From positions 5,952 through 69,951 of the forward strand of contig CAVJCT010000057.1 in assembly GCA_963648205.1 (NCBI GenBank): a DNA stretch of 64,000 nt, in the 5' to 3' direction. This document shows positions 42,698 through 49,628 of the stretch, piece after piece. The notes under the pieces are model-generated. The model had not been told where the DNA came from. It saw only the letters and a program-made list of their open reading frames with translations, and ran no database searches. Positions within the stretch are counted from its first letter, which is position 1; each line of letters begins with the position of its first letter. Both the position numbers and the translations under genes were made by a program. The stretch is from UBA1181 sp963648205 (GTDB lineage: Bacteria; Bacteroidota; Bacteroidia; Bacteroidales; Paludibacteraceae).

Positions 42698-43111
42698 TTA
42701 TTTCAAAACGAATTTCAGAACAACTTTGTCTCTGCTATCCAACAACTGAAGAGTGTCGCCTGCAAAGTTGAACGCACGAACGTCCTCCAACGCATCGACA
42801 TATTTCTGCTCTAAATCACCGTCTAAGCACATCATCCGCGTCATAACTCCGTTCTCGATTTTGAGACTTGCTCCGTTCTGCTTGAATGGCGCGTTGAGTA
42901 TGTTACAGCCTGCGTTGCCTTGTGTCTCGCCACTCGATTTGTCGAAGTTGATGTAAGCTCCATCTTCCTGATAGGCAGGCACTTCGCCACGGATTTCAAC
43001 GGCACGCCATTCAACGGCATACAATTTTGACTCGTCGACGGCTGCCTTTTGTGAACCACACGAAATCAATGTTCCTGCGATTGCGAGCAATGCAATGGTC
43101 TGTCTCTTCAT
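42698..43111 (-). CDS. META-domain (HslJ-like) lipoprotein
   Basis: The 137-residue protein has a short signal and lipobox (LLAIAGTLISC, Cys about 18). The mature domain reads AVEWRAVEIRGEVPAYQEDGAYINFDKSSGETQGNAGCNILNAPF, then MTRMMCLDGDLEQKYVDALEDV. It has the NAGCN motif and conserved cysteine of META/HslJ domains. Members are envelope proteins of unclear action, some linked to stress resistance. It lies 15 bases after the ammonia-lyase gene and 20 bases before fabG, so it is part of that transcription unit. Its role there is unknown. Confidence 0.82.
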   Translation of the reverse strand: MKRQTIALLAIAGTLISCGSQKAAVDESKLYAVEWRAVEIRGEVPAYQEDGAYINFDKSSGETQGNAGCNILNAPFKQNGASLKIENGVMTRMMCLDGDLEQKYVDALEDVRAFNFAGDTLQLLDSRDKVVLKFVLK

Positions 43112-43126
43112 TGTCTTCAGATTTTA

Positions 43127-44692
43127 TTATTCGAGGTCGGTATCAATCAACTCGTCTAAGTCCTTCTCTCTCAAGTATTTCTCCATTCTGGCGATGTCTT
43201 CATACTTGGTCGTGTCGTCGACGAACTTAGGGAAGAACTCACGAATATCATCGTAAATCTCTTTTGAACTTGATGCCAATTTAGATGAAATGTCCAAACA
43301 GTCGATGGCTTGAACGATGGACATAAAATGGATGGCCATCACTTGGTAAGCGTTCTCTACGACACGTTTTGCCAACAATGCAGAGTTTGTTCCCATGCTC
43401 ACAATGTCTTGATTATCATTGTTGTTAGGAATAGAGTGAACATACATTGGGTTAGAAAGTGTCTGACATTCGGCAGTCGTTGAAGTGGCAGTGAACTGAC
43501 AGGCTTGCATACCATAGTTCAATCCCAACACGCCCATATTGACGAATGGAGGAAGAATGCCGTTGATGCGGTCGTGGTACAAGTAGTTCATCTGACGCTC
43601 CATCAACATTGTCATCTTGGTAACGGCAATCTTCAGTTTGTCCATCTCGAAAGAGACATAGTCGCCGTGGAAGTTACCTCCGTGGTAGACGTTTCTCTCT
43701 TCTGCGCAGACGATTGGGTTGTCGGTAGCAGAGTTGACTTCATATTCCAAAACCTCACTTGTGTTGCGAAGAGTCTCGTAGACAGGACCTAAGATTTGAG
43801 GTACGCAACGTAAAGAGTAGTAAGGTTGCACCTTATGTTTGAAAACGGATTCTGTATGTCCGCCGTTGTACAATTCCTCTTCACGACTGAGCATGCACTC
43901 GCTGTCTTCGCTCCATTCTCTCATTATTTGGGCGATGATGCTTTGACCTTGTTGATGACGAACGGCGTTCAACGTCTCGTTCATGAAATCGTCGTATGAT
44001 GAGGCGATCTCGTTGACCATCACAGAGGCGATGATTGCCCAACTAAGTAAACGATTGGCATCGAAGAAGTTAACCAATCCGATACCTGTCATGAAAGAAG
44101 TGCCGTTGGTAACCGAGAGACCCTCGCGGATGTGAATACCCATTGGCTGGAGTCCTAATTGGTCTAACACCTCTTTCGTAGGTTGGAATTTATCTTTGTA
44201 GAACACTTGACCTTCGCCGATGAGGGTGAGAGCCATGTGGGCAAGTTGCACCAAATCGCCACTCGCACCTACGCTACCGTGTTCTGGAATAAACGGATAG
44301 ATATCGTTGTTGATAAATTCGGTGATCAAATTCACCAATTCAGGGTGAACACCCGACATACCTTGGATGAAAGTACCGACGCGGGCAATCATCGCTGCTT
44401 TGACGTAGATGTTTGGCAACGGTTGGCCAGCACCTGCCGAGTGGCTACGAATGATGTTGTATTGAAGTTGCTCCCGCTCATCGTCGCTCACACGGTATTG
44501 AGCCATCGGACCAAATCCCGTGTTGATTCCGTAGATGACACGATCTTTAGAAAACGCTTTCAAAAAGTCATAACTCTTCTGCACCTTGTTGAGAATTTCT
44601 TTTGTGAACGCCATCTTTCGTCCGCCGTACAAAATCTCTTTGATATCAGAGAGATAGATATAGTCTAATTTGTCGTTGTTTGAATTGCTCAT
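43127..44692 (-). CDS. Aromatic amino acid ammonia-lyase (tyrosine ammonia-lyase type)
   Basis: The 521-residue enzyme is of the histidine/phenylalanine/tyrosine ammonia-lyase family. The MIO cofactor triad Ala143-Ser144-Gly145 lies in GSVGASGDLVQL, and the active-site Tyr54 in VIYGINTGFGPMAQYR. IRSHSAGAGQPLP and HSIPNNNDNQDIVSMG are conserved. From memory, the sequence closely resembles the tyrosine ammonia-lyase of Flavobacterium, which makes p-coumarate for aryl-polyene/flexirubin pigments. This is more persuasive than a histidine-degradation role, because no hut genes are nearby. It is the first gene of a unit with a META lipoprotein and FabG. A -7-like TACTTTTG is at 44714-44721 (minus). 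Confidence 0.87.
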   Translation of the reverse strand: MSNSNNDKLDYIYLSDIKEILYGGRKMAFTKEILNKVQKSYDFLKAFSKDRVIYGINTGFGPMAQYRVSDDEREQLQYNIIRSHSAGAGQPLPNIYVKAAMIARVGTFIQGMSGVHPELVNLITEFINNDIYPFIPEHGSVGASGDLVQLAHMALTLIGEGQVFYKDKFQPTKEVLDQLGLQPMGIHIREGLSVTNGTSFMTGIGLVNFFDANRLLSWAIIASVMVNEIASSYDDFMNETLNAVRHQQGQSIIAQIMREWSEDSECMLSREEELYNGGHTESVFKHKVQPYYSLRCVPQILGPVYETLRNTSEVLEYEVNSATDNPIVCAEERNVYHGGNFHGDYVSFEMDKLKIAVTKMTMLMERQMNYLYHDRINGILPPFVNMGVLGLNYGMQACQFTATSTTAECQTLSNPMYVHSIPNNNDNQDIVSMGTNSALLAKRVVENAYQVMAIHFMSIVQAIDCLDISSKLASSSKEIYDDIREFFPKFVDDTTKYEDIARMEKYLREKDLDELIDTDLE

Positions 44693-44737
44693 TTATTTTC
44701 TTTTTAGGTTCTGCAAAAGTAGCAAAAAAAACAAGAA

Positions 44738-44775
44738 AGAAGCCCTTCCCCACGAATAAGCGAGGAAAGGCTTCT
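44738..44775 (-). terminator. Terminator of the cysteine-rich lipoprotein gene
   Basis: On the minus strand a hairpin (AGAAGCC...TTCC / GGAA..GGCTTCT with small bulges) precedes a T-rich run. It sits between the lipoprotein gene ending at 44802 and the start region of the ammonia-lyase gene. Confidence 0.6.
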
Positions 44776-44801
44776 ATTAATCAAATAAAATCAATACAAA
44801 A

Positions 44802-45350
44802 TTACTTCTGCTCTGGTGCTGGACCTTGTGGGCAACCCTTAGGCTCTCCGGCAGGACATTTAGGTCCGTCTCCCTTAGGGCCTTTGCAATCAGGACGACC
44901 TTCTGGACCTTTTGGGCCTCTTGGACGGTCGCACTTAGGACCACGTTTGCCGCAGCAAGACTTCATGTCGATCAACTGCTTCTGCTCCTCAACTGAGAGG
45001 TTGTCGAAATCAGCCCATTTCTGCTCGAACTCTGCCTTTTTAGCAGCTTGCTCTGCCTCGCGAGCGTCGATTTCTGCCTTACGCTCTTTCAAGAGAGCCT
45101 TCTGCTCGTCTACTGAGAGGCTGTCGAATTTAGCCCACTTCTCGAACTGAGCCTTCTGCTCAGGAGTCATCTCTGGGCATCCTTCAGGACCACGACCCTC
45201 TTGGAAAGGGCAACCCTCAGGACCACGAGGCTCGTCTTTACACTCTTTCTTATCACAAGGTTTGTCACACTTCTTATCGCAGTTGCAACAAGAAGTTGCC
45301 ACGAATGCGCCCAACACGCATGCTGAAACCAATACTAATAATTTTCTCAT
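44802..45350 (-). CDS. Cysteine-rich collagen-like lipoprotein
   Basis: The 182-residue protein has a signal and lipobox ending FVATSC (Cys about 20). The start at 45350 gives MRKLLVLVSACVL; the longer frame upstream lacks support. After the lipobox comes a cysteine cluster, CNCDKKCDKPCDKKEC. Two copies of a charged helix unit follow (KWAKFDSLSVDEQKALL and KWADFDNLSVEEQKQLI). The tail is Gly-Pro-rich and collagen-like (RGPKGPEGRPDCKGPKGD), with further cysteines. About fourteen cysteines in the mature chain suggest metal binding or disulfide cross-linking. I recognise no family. It may be a surface stalk or metal store (inference). Confidence 0.7.
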   Translation of the reverse strand: MRKLLVLVSACVLGAFVATSCCNCDKKCDKPCDKKECKDEPRGPEGCPFQEGRGPEGCPEMTPEQKAQFEKWAKFDSLSVDEQKALLKERKAEIDAREAEQAAKKAEFEQKWADFDNLSVEEQKQLIDMKSCCGKRGPKCDRPRGPKGPEGRPDCKGPKGDGPKCPAGEPKGCPQGPAPEQK

Positions 45351-45505
45351 ATTGATATAATTTTTGAATGAATAAAAAGCGGACTCGAAACCGAATCCGA
45401 TAAGCAAACGTACAAAAATGCTTGTTATTTTATAGGGGTATAGACTAAAAGAGAAGAAATAACGACAAATAAGGACGTATTTCGCATTTTTCTACTTCTC
45501 GCTTT

Positions 45506-46003
45506 TTACTCAGGTTTCCCCTTCTTCAAAATCATAGACGTAGCACCCAAAGTAATAATTTCACCTTCGTCGACGATGCGTTTTTCCTTCTTCTGAAGAA
45601 TATCGTTCATCACGAACGTGCCGACGAGACTGTCAAAATCCTCTACCTTATGAACGATTTCGCCCTGTTTGTTGATTTCCACATGGATGATGCAGTGCTT
45701 GCGATCCATACTCATATCGCCTGTTTGAATAGGGCAGTTGATGTCTGTGCCTAAAGAACGACGACCGAAAACATTCTCGCCCAAGTGAAGAGGAATGATT
45801 TGTTTGTGGCAAAACACATTTTCGATGACGACGATATGGCCGTAGGTGTAGTCCTCCTCTTGTTTCTGTTCCTTCGATTTGAACTTGACGGAGAATTTTT
45901 TACCGCAGTTGTCGCAGTGGAAAATCAAGGAGTGGCCCACTTCGATTCGGCTCTCTTCAAACTGGATGAACTCATCACATTTAGGGCAACGTATTTTGCG
46001 CAT
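45506..46003 (-). CDS. FHA-domain protein with zinc ribbon
   Basis: The 165-residue cytoplasmic protein has a zinc ribbon at residues 5-35 (CPKCDEFIQFEE then CDNCGKKFSV). A forkhead-associated domain follows at about 55-160: LGENVFGRRSLGTDINCPI, MSMDRKHCIIHVE and SLVGTFVMNDI. FHA domains bind phosphothreonine, so the protein should read Ser/Thr kinase signals. No kinase is adjacent. A -7-like TACCTTTG is present on the minus strand at 46032-46039. It is divergent from bamD. Confidence 0.88.
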   Translation of the reverse strand: MRKIRCPKCDEFIQFEESRIEVGHSLIFHCDNCGKKFSVKFKSKEQKQEEDYTYGHIVVIENVFCHKQIIPLHLGENVFGRRSLGTDINCPIQTGDMSMDRKHCIIHVEINKQGEIVHKVEDFDSLVGTFVMNDILQKKEKRIVDEGEIITLGATSMILKKGKPE

Positions 46004-46135
46004 GGTTTTATCAAAATTCAGATTATGAGTGCAAAGGTAGGAAAAAAGCGAGAGATGTAGAATGAGAAGGAGTAAGAAAGGAGAAGATGAGGTTTAAAAA
46101 AAGGCTGAAAGAGAAATATTTCTTGCCGAAATCCG

Positions 46136-46165
46136 TTGCTTATTAATAAGAAACATATAACTTTG
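46136..46165 (+). promoter_or_regulatory. Promoter of bamD
   Basis: TTG (46136-46138), 19 bases, then perfect TAACTTTG (46158-46165). The ATG chosen for bamD is only ten bases beyond the -7 element, so the leader would be a few bases at most. Confidence 0.65.
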
Positions 46166-46174
46166 CAGGACAAT

Positions 46175-47023
46175 ATGAACAGAGATAAGGCATATAATTA
46201 TTTCTTTCTCAAGAGAGTATCAATGACGGCGTTGTTGTCATTGGGCTTTTTGTGTCTCACGTCGTGTGGTGAATTTACTAAATTGACGAAGAGTGATAAC
46301 TCGGAGTTGAAATACGAGAAGGCGTATGAGTATTATGAGAAGGAAGATTATTTCAAGTGTGCCACCTTGCTCGAGTCGGTAGTTCCCAGTATGAGAGGAA
46401 CGACGAAAGGAGAGAAGGGACTTTACACGTTGGCGATGGCTCGTTATAATAATAAGGAGTATACGATGGCGAAGAGTTATTTCTCGGCATATTGCAAAGG
46501 CTATCCGTCGGGAGAGTATGCTGAAGATGCGCGTTTCCACATTGGAATGTGTTATTATAAGAATTCTCCGGATGTGAAGTTAGACCAGAATAGTACGCAG
46601 AAGGCGATAGACGAGTTTTTGTTGTTTTCTCAGACCTATCCGAAGAGTGATAAGTTGCCAGAAGTGGTAAAGATGCTGACGGAGATGCAGGAGAAATTAG
46701 CAGAGAAGGAGTATATCAATGCCAAGTTGTATTATGATTTGGGTGATTACATGGGAAACAACTATTTGTCTGCTGTGGTAACGGCGAGCAATGCGTTGAA
46801 GAAATTTCCAGACACGAAATACAAAGAGGAACTGAGTTTCTTGATACTTGAGTCGAAGTACATGCAAGCAGTGAAGAGTGTGGAGTCGAAGCAAGAGAAT
46901 CGATACAGAGACACGGTCGACGAGTATTATACGTTTGTGAAAGAGTTCCCGACGAGTGAACACAGGAAGGATGCCGATAAATTCCTCAAGCGTTCGCAGA
47001 AGTTCTTAGAGAGATACGAATAA
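46175..47023 (+). CDS. bamD: Outer-membrane assembly lipoprotein BamD
   Basis: The 282-residue lipoprotein has a signal ending SLGFLCLTSC (lipobox Cys about 31) and a series of TPR-like helices: YEKAYEYYEKEDYFKCATLL, YTLAMARYNNKEYTMAKSYFSAYCKGYPSGEYAEDARFHIG. This pattern is BamD/YfiO of the beta-barrel assembly machine. ATG 46175 is preferred, as the extension to a TTG at 46136 would overlap the promoter. It precedes the omega-subunit gene by 33 bases, the usual Bacteroidota order. Confidence 0.9.
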   Translation: MNRDKAYNYFFLKRVSMTALLSLGFLCLTSCGEFTKLTKSDNSELKYEKAYEYYEKEDYFKCATLLESVVPSMRGTTKGEKGLYTLAMARYNNKEYTMAKSYFSAYCKGYPSGEYAEDARFHIGMCYYKNSPDVKLDQNSTQKAIDEFLLFSQTYPKSDKLPEVVKMLTEMQEKLAEKEYINAKLYYDLGDYMGNNYLSAVVTASNALKKFPDTKYKEELSFLILESKYMQAVKSVESKQENRYRDTVDEYYTFVKEFPTSEHRKDADKFLKRSQKFLERYE

Positions 47024-47056
47024 GGTCTTTGATAAAAAGAGAAAATATAGTTAATT

Positions 47057-47389
47057 ATGGATTACAAAAAGATTAATGCTCCGCTCAGTACGATCACGAG
47101 AGACATGAATGCCATGTGTGCAGATACAGGAAATGTTTACGAGACAGTATGTATCATTGCACGTCGAGCAAATCAGATCTCGGTTGAGATGAAGCAGGAG
47201 TTGGAGAAGAAACTTCAGGAGTTCGCCTCATACAATGACAACTTGGAGGAGGTGTTCGAGAATCGTGAGCAGATTGAGATTTCTCGTTACTATGAGAAGT
47301 TGCCAAAACCAACATTGATCGCAACACAGGAATATCTTGAGCATAAGATTTACTACCGTAATCCGTTGAAGGATAAAGGAAAGTTCTAA
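47057..47389 (+). CDS. rpoZ: RNA polymerase omega subunit (Rpb6-like)
   Basis: The 110-residue protein is the Bacteroidota form of omega, related to Rpb6. It shows TGNVYETVCIIARRANQISVEMKQELEKKLQEFASYNDNLEEVFENREQIEISRYYEKLPKPTLIATQEYL. It stabilises the beta-prime subunit. It lies directly after bamD. In many relatives the next gene is a pantothenate-related enzyme (coaBC), but here a hairpin and the convergent DUF4143 ATPase gene follow, so the usual neighbourhood is cut. Confidence 0.9.
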   Translation: MDYKKINAPLSTITRDMNAMCADTGNVYETVCIIARRANQISVEMKQELEKKLQEFASYNDNLEEVFENREQIEISRYYEKLPKPTLIATQEYLEHKIYYRNPLKDKGKF

Positions 47390-47425
47390 TCGGTACGATT
47401 AATTAGGCAATTACGATATGATGTA

Positions 47426-47456
47426 AGCGGAGGTTCTTCGGGACTTCCGCTTTTGT
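47426..47456 (+). terminator. Terminator after the omega-subunit gene
   Basis: A hairpin (AGCGGAGG / CTTCCGCT region) with a TTCG-type loop is followed by TTTTG. It ends the bamD-rpoZ transcript. Confidence 0.65.
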
Positions 47457-47475
47457 CGTTGGCTGCTATTTAGAA

Positions 47476-48798
47476 TTAGAGGTTTGTGTAAGATTCAAGT
47501 AAATCAGTTAGTCGATCTGCTAAAAACAGCGGAATGTTGATGAAGGAATCATCCTTTTTCAGATTGAGCATGGAGAAGCGGAGACGCAACTTGGGAGAAT
47601 ATTTTTTGTTGTATTCTATAAGGCTTCTGCCAGTAACGCTCGTGCCTGATTTGACCTCGATGGGTATCACTTCAGTGGAATGCTGTATGATAAACTCCAC
47701 TTCGGCTTGGTTGCCAGATGCCCAATAACGTGAGCAGTTAATGCCTTGGGCTACAAGACTTTGAAGCACATAGTTCTCTGCCAAAGCTCCTTTAAACTCT
47801 TTGAATCCGGGATTGTCTGAAAGGTAAATATCGGCATCCATTTCTGACAAAACTCTCAACAAGCCGATATCTAAGCAATAAATCTTGAAAACGCTAAGAC
47901 TTTCATACGATTTCATAGGAAGCTGAGGTGTTTCGCAAAGATTTACCTTATACAATAGTCCCGCATTTTTCAACCAGAGCAGTGCGTCTTCATATTCTCT
48001 TGCTCTTGCTCCAGGTCGCACCAATTGATAGATGAACTTACGATTTTCCTTGGCAAGTTGGGAAGGCAGAGAGTTCCAAACGTGCGAAATTCGATTTGCC
48101 AACTGCGGAGTGGCGTGCTTCACAAAATCAAAAGCATAATCCTTAAGGATATTGTTCAGCACTGTTTCAACGGCAGACTTGTCTGAAATTAGCATTTTCA
48201 TAGCCGCCTCGGGCATTCCTCCTGAAATACGATAGGCAGTGAAGGCTTGAGAGAGTCGGTTGAAAAAAACATCGGGAATAGGATCAAAGCCATTTATACT
48301 CTGATAGTAACGATAGAGAGATGCGTCTTTTTGCTCCAAAAATTCAGAGAAGGTTATGGGGTACATCTCCAAATGATCCACCTTCCCCACAGGAAACGAG
48401 AATCCCTCATGACCAAAGGCAAGTCCCAATAGCGACCCTGCACACGCAACAGCATATTGAGGGGCTTTCTCGCAGAAATATTTCATAGCGGTGATTGCTT
48501 CGGGACACTCTTGTATCTCATCAAGAATCAGCAAGGTTTTGTTAGGCAAAATAGGAACATCTGTCAAGAACGACAACTGCTCAACAATCTGCATGGGATT
48601 TTTTGTTTTTCGGAAAATGTCGCAAACACCCTCTTCCTCATCGAGACTGAAATATGCGCAATGGTCAAAACACTCCTTACCAAATCGTTTCAAAACAGAG
48701 GTTTTGCCCACTTGCCTTGCCCCTAAAATCATCAGAGGTTTGCGGTCTTCTTTCAAATTCCAATTCTTAAGTTGAGATATAATCTTTCGGTCAAACAT
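47476..48798 (-). CDS. AAA family ATPase with DUF4143 (copy 1)
   Basis: The 440-residue protein has an N-terminal AAA-type ATPase: Walker A GARQVGKTSVLKRF at about 28-41, Walker B LLILDEIQECP, and a sensor segment VACAGSLLG. The C-terminal DUF4143 part (about 195-400) ends in a PD-(D/E)xK-like stretch, EVEFIIQHSTEVIPIEVKSG. Proteins of this type are common in gut bacteria and archaea; their role is not established. ATG 48798 is chosen, and the frame extends nine codons upstream. A dense inverted-repeat region lies at 48817-48888 just before the start. It is a paralogue of the gene at 49629. Confidence 0.87.
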   Translation of the reverse strand: MFDRKIISQLKNWNLKEDRKPLMILGARQVGKTSVLKRFGKECFDHCAYFSLDEEEGVCDIFRKTKNPMQIVEQLSFLTDVPILPNKTLLILDEIQECPEAITAMKYFCEKAPQYAVACAGSLLGLAFGHEGFSFPVGKVDHLEMYPITFSEFLEQKDASLYRYYQSINGFDPIPDVFFNRLSQAFTAYRISGGMPEAAMKMLISDKSAVETVLNNILKDYAFDFVKHATPQLANRISHVWNSLPSQLAKENRKFIYQLVRPGARAREYEDALLWLKNAGLLYKVNLCETPQLPMKSYESLSVFKIYCLDIGLLRVLSEMDADIYLSDNPGFKEFKGALAENYVLQSLVAQGINCSRYWASGNQAEVEFIIQHSTEVIPIEVKSGTSVTGRSLIEYNKKYSPKLRLRFSMLNLKKDDSFINIPLFLADRLTDLLESYTNL

Positions 48799-48816
48799 TA
48801 TCGCTCCTTTCCTTCC

Positions 48817-48888
48817 AAGTGCCAAAAATGTGATGTTTCACACATTTCTGGTACCTATTTTGTGTAAAGTTACACATTTTTGGCACTT
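48817..48888. repeat. Inverted-repeat control region before DUF4143 ATPase copy 1
   Basis: A perfect 16-base inverted repeat (AAGTGCCAAAAATGTG, arms 48817-48832 and 48873-48888) encloses a perfect 7-bp palindrome (TGTGTAA / TTACACA, 48861-48876) and a further CACATTTCTGG. The result is three copies of CCARAAATGTG in both orientations. It is placed 19 bases upstream of the start codon, where an operator would lie. Confidence 0.75.
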
Positions 48889-48949
48889 CGAGCAAAATTT
48901 GGAGGAAATTTAGAGCAAGTTTGAGGTTCGCTCTGATATGGTTGTTGAG

Positions 48950-49420
48950 TTAGAAGCCACCTTCGAAATAGGCGCGAGCGATGAAATAGGAAGGTTCGTA
49001 GAAGGCAGATCCGTTGTAGTTGTCGATGGTTTCGCAGAGTTCGTTGTTGTAGACGCGGAGGATGCCTTGAGCGTAGTCTTCTGCATTCAATCGGGTTTGG
49101 AGGATAAGTCGCATATAGACTTTTCCCATATCTAAGGGAGTAGGGATGATGGTGCAGAGGTCGGGGTCTACGTTTGTGATGTCGAAAGAACCCTGTTCCA
49201 AATGGTAGTCTGCCACCCAATCGTCGACCACTTGTTTAGGGTTCAGACAATGAAGAACATTGGCAACAGACAGCAGGTGAAGTAAGTTGTCATATCCGAT
49301 TTTGTTCACTACATATTTATTGCGTTGTTTGATATGGCGAGCGACACGTTCAATCATACTGCAAACGAAGAAGAGATCATCTTCAGTAATATCTTCATCG
49401 GGGAAATAGATGTTTTTCAT
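48950..49420 (-). CDS. Small conserved protein of unknown function
   Basis: The 156-residue protein is not assigned to a family with confidence. The sequence starts MKNIYFPDEDITEDDLFFVCSMIERVARHIKQ, has HLLSVANVLHCLNPKQVVDDWVADYHLEQGSFDIT, and ends YNNELCETIDNYNGSAFYEPSYFIARAYFEGGF. The overall look recalls small proteins that, as I remember, sit beside DUF3791/DUF3990 genes in gut Bacteroidota, some of which are suspected toxin-antitoxin parts. No partner of that kind is adjacent here. It lies between the two DUF4143 ATPase genes. No signal peptide or membrane segment is seen. Confidence 0.6.
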   Translation of the reverse strand: MKNIYFPDEDITEDDLFFVCSMIERVARHIKQRNKYVVNKIGYDNLLHLLSVANVLHCLNPKQVVDDWVADYHLEQGSFDITNVDPDLCTIIPTPLDMGKVYMRLILQTRLNAEDYAQGILRVYNNELCETIDNYNGSAFYEPSYFIARAYFEGGF

Positions 49421-49489
49421 AAGAAGAATTATTTTTTACTAAGATAAAAGATAAAGCGGAGAAAGCGAAGAATTTTTGAGTGAGAAATC

Positions 49490-49606
49490 ATTCCCCCTTA
49501 AAATGTGAGTGGTAGACTTGTTATTCCCCCTTAAAATGTGTAATATTGCATTGATATTCCCCGTTAAAATGTGAATGAATGGCTGAATATTCGTCCACAT
49601 TTTGTG
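49490..49606 (+). repeat. 33-bp-period repeat array before DUF4143 ATPase copy 2
   Basis: ATTCCCCCTTAAAATGTG occurs at 49490-49507 and 49523-49540. A one-mismatch copy is at 49556-49573 and a degenerate copy begins at 49589. All start exactly 33 bases apart, separated by unrelated 15-base spacers. The second unit fills the spacer of a possible promoter (TTG 49518-49520, TAATATTG 49541-49548). The gene starts at 49629. Confidence 0.85.
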
Positions 49607-49628
49607 AGAAGAAGATTAGAAATTTAGT

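Noticed and set aside
43127..44692. Histidine ammonia-lyase (hutH) of histidine degradation
   Set aside because: No hutU, hutI or ftcD genes are nearby. The sequence resembles the Flavobacterium tyrosine ammonia-lyase form, and the neighbours fit a pigment-type locus.
46136..46174. N-terminal extension of BamD from a TTG
   Set aside because: The TTG is the promoter element and the sequence up to 46174 includes the -7 box.
49490..49606. Regularly spaced repeats resembling a tiny CRISPR array
   Set aside because: The repeats are only 18 bases with 15-base spacers, no cas genes are present, and the units sit in a promoter region before a gene. An operator-type array is more fitting.
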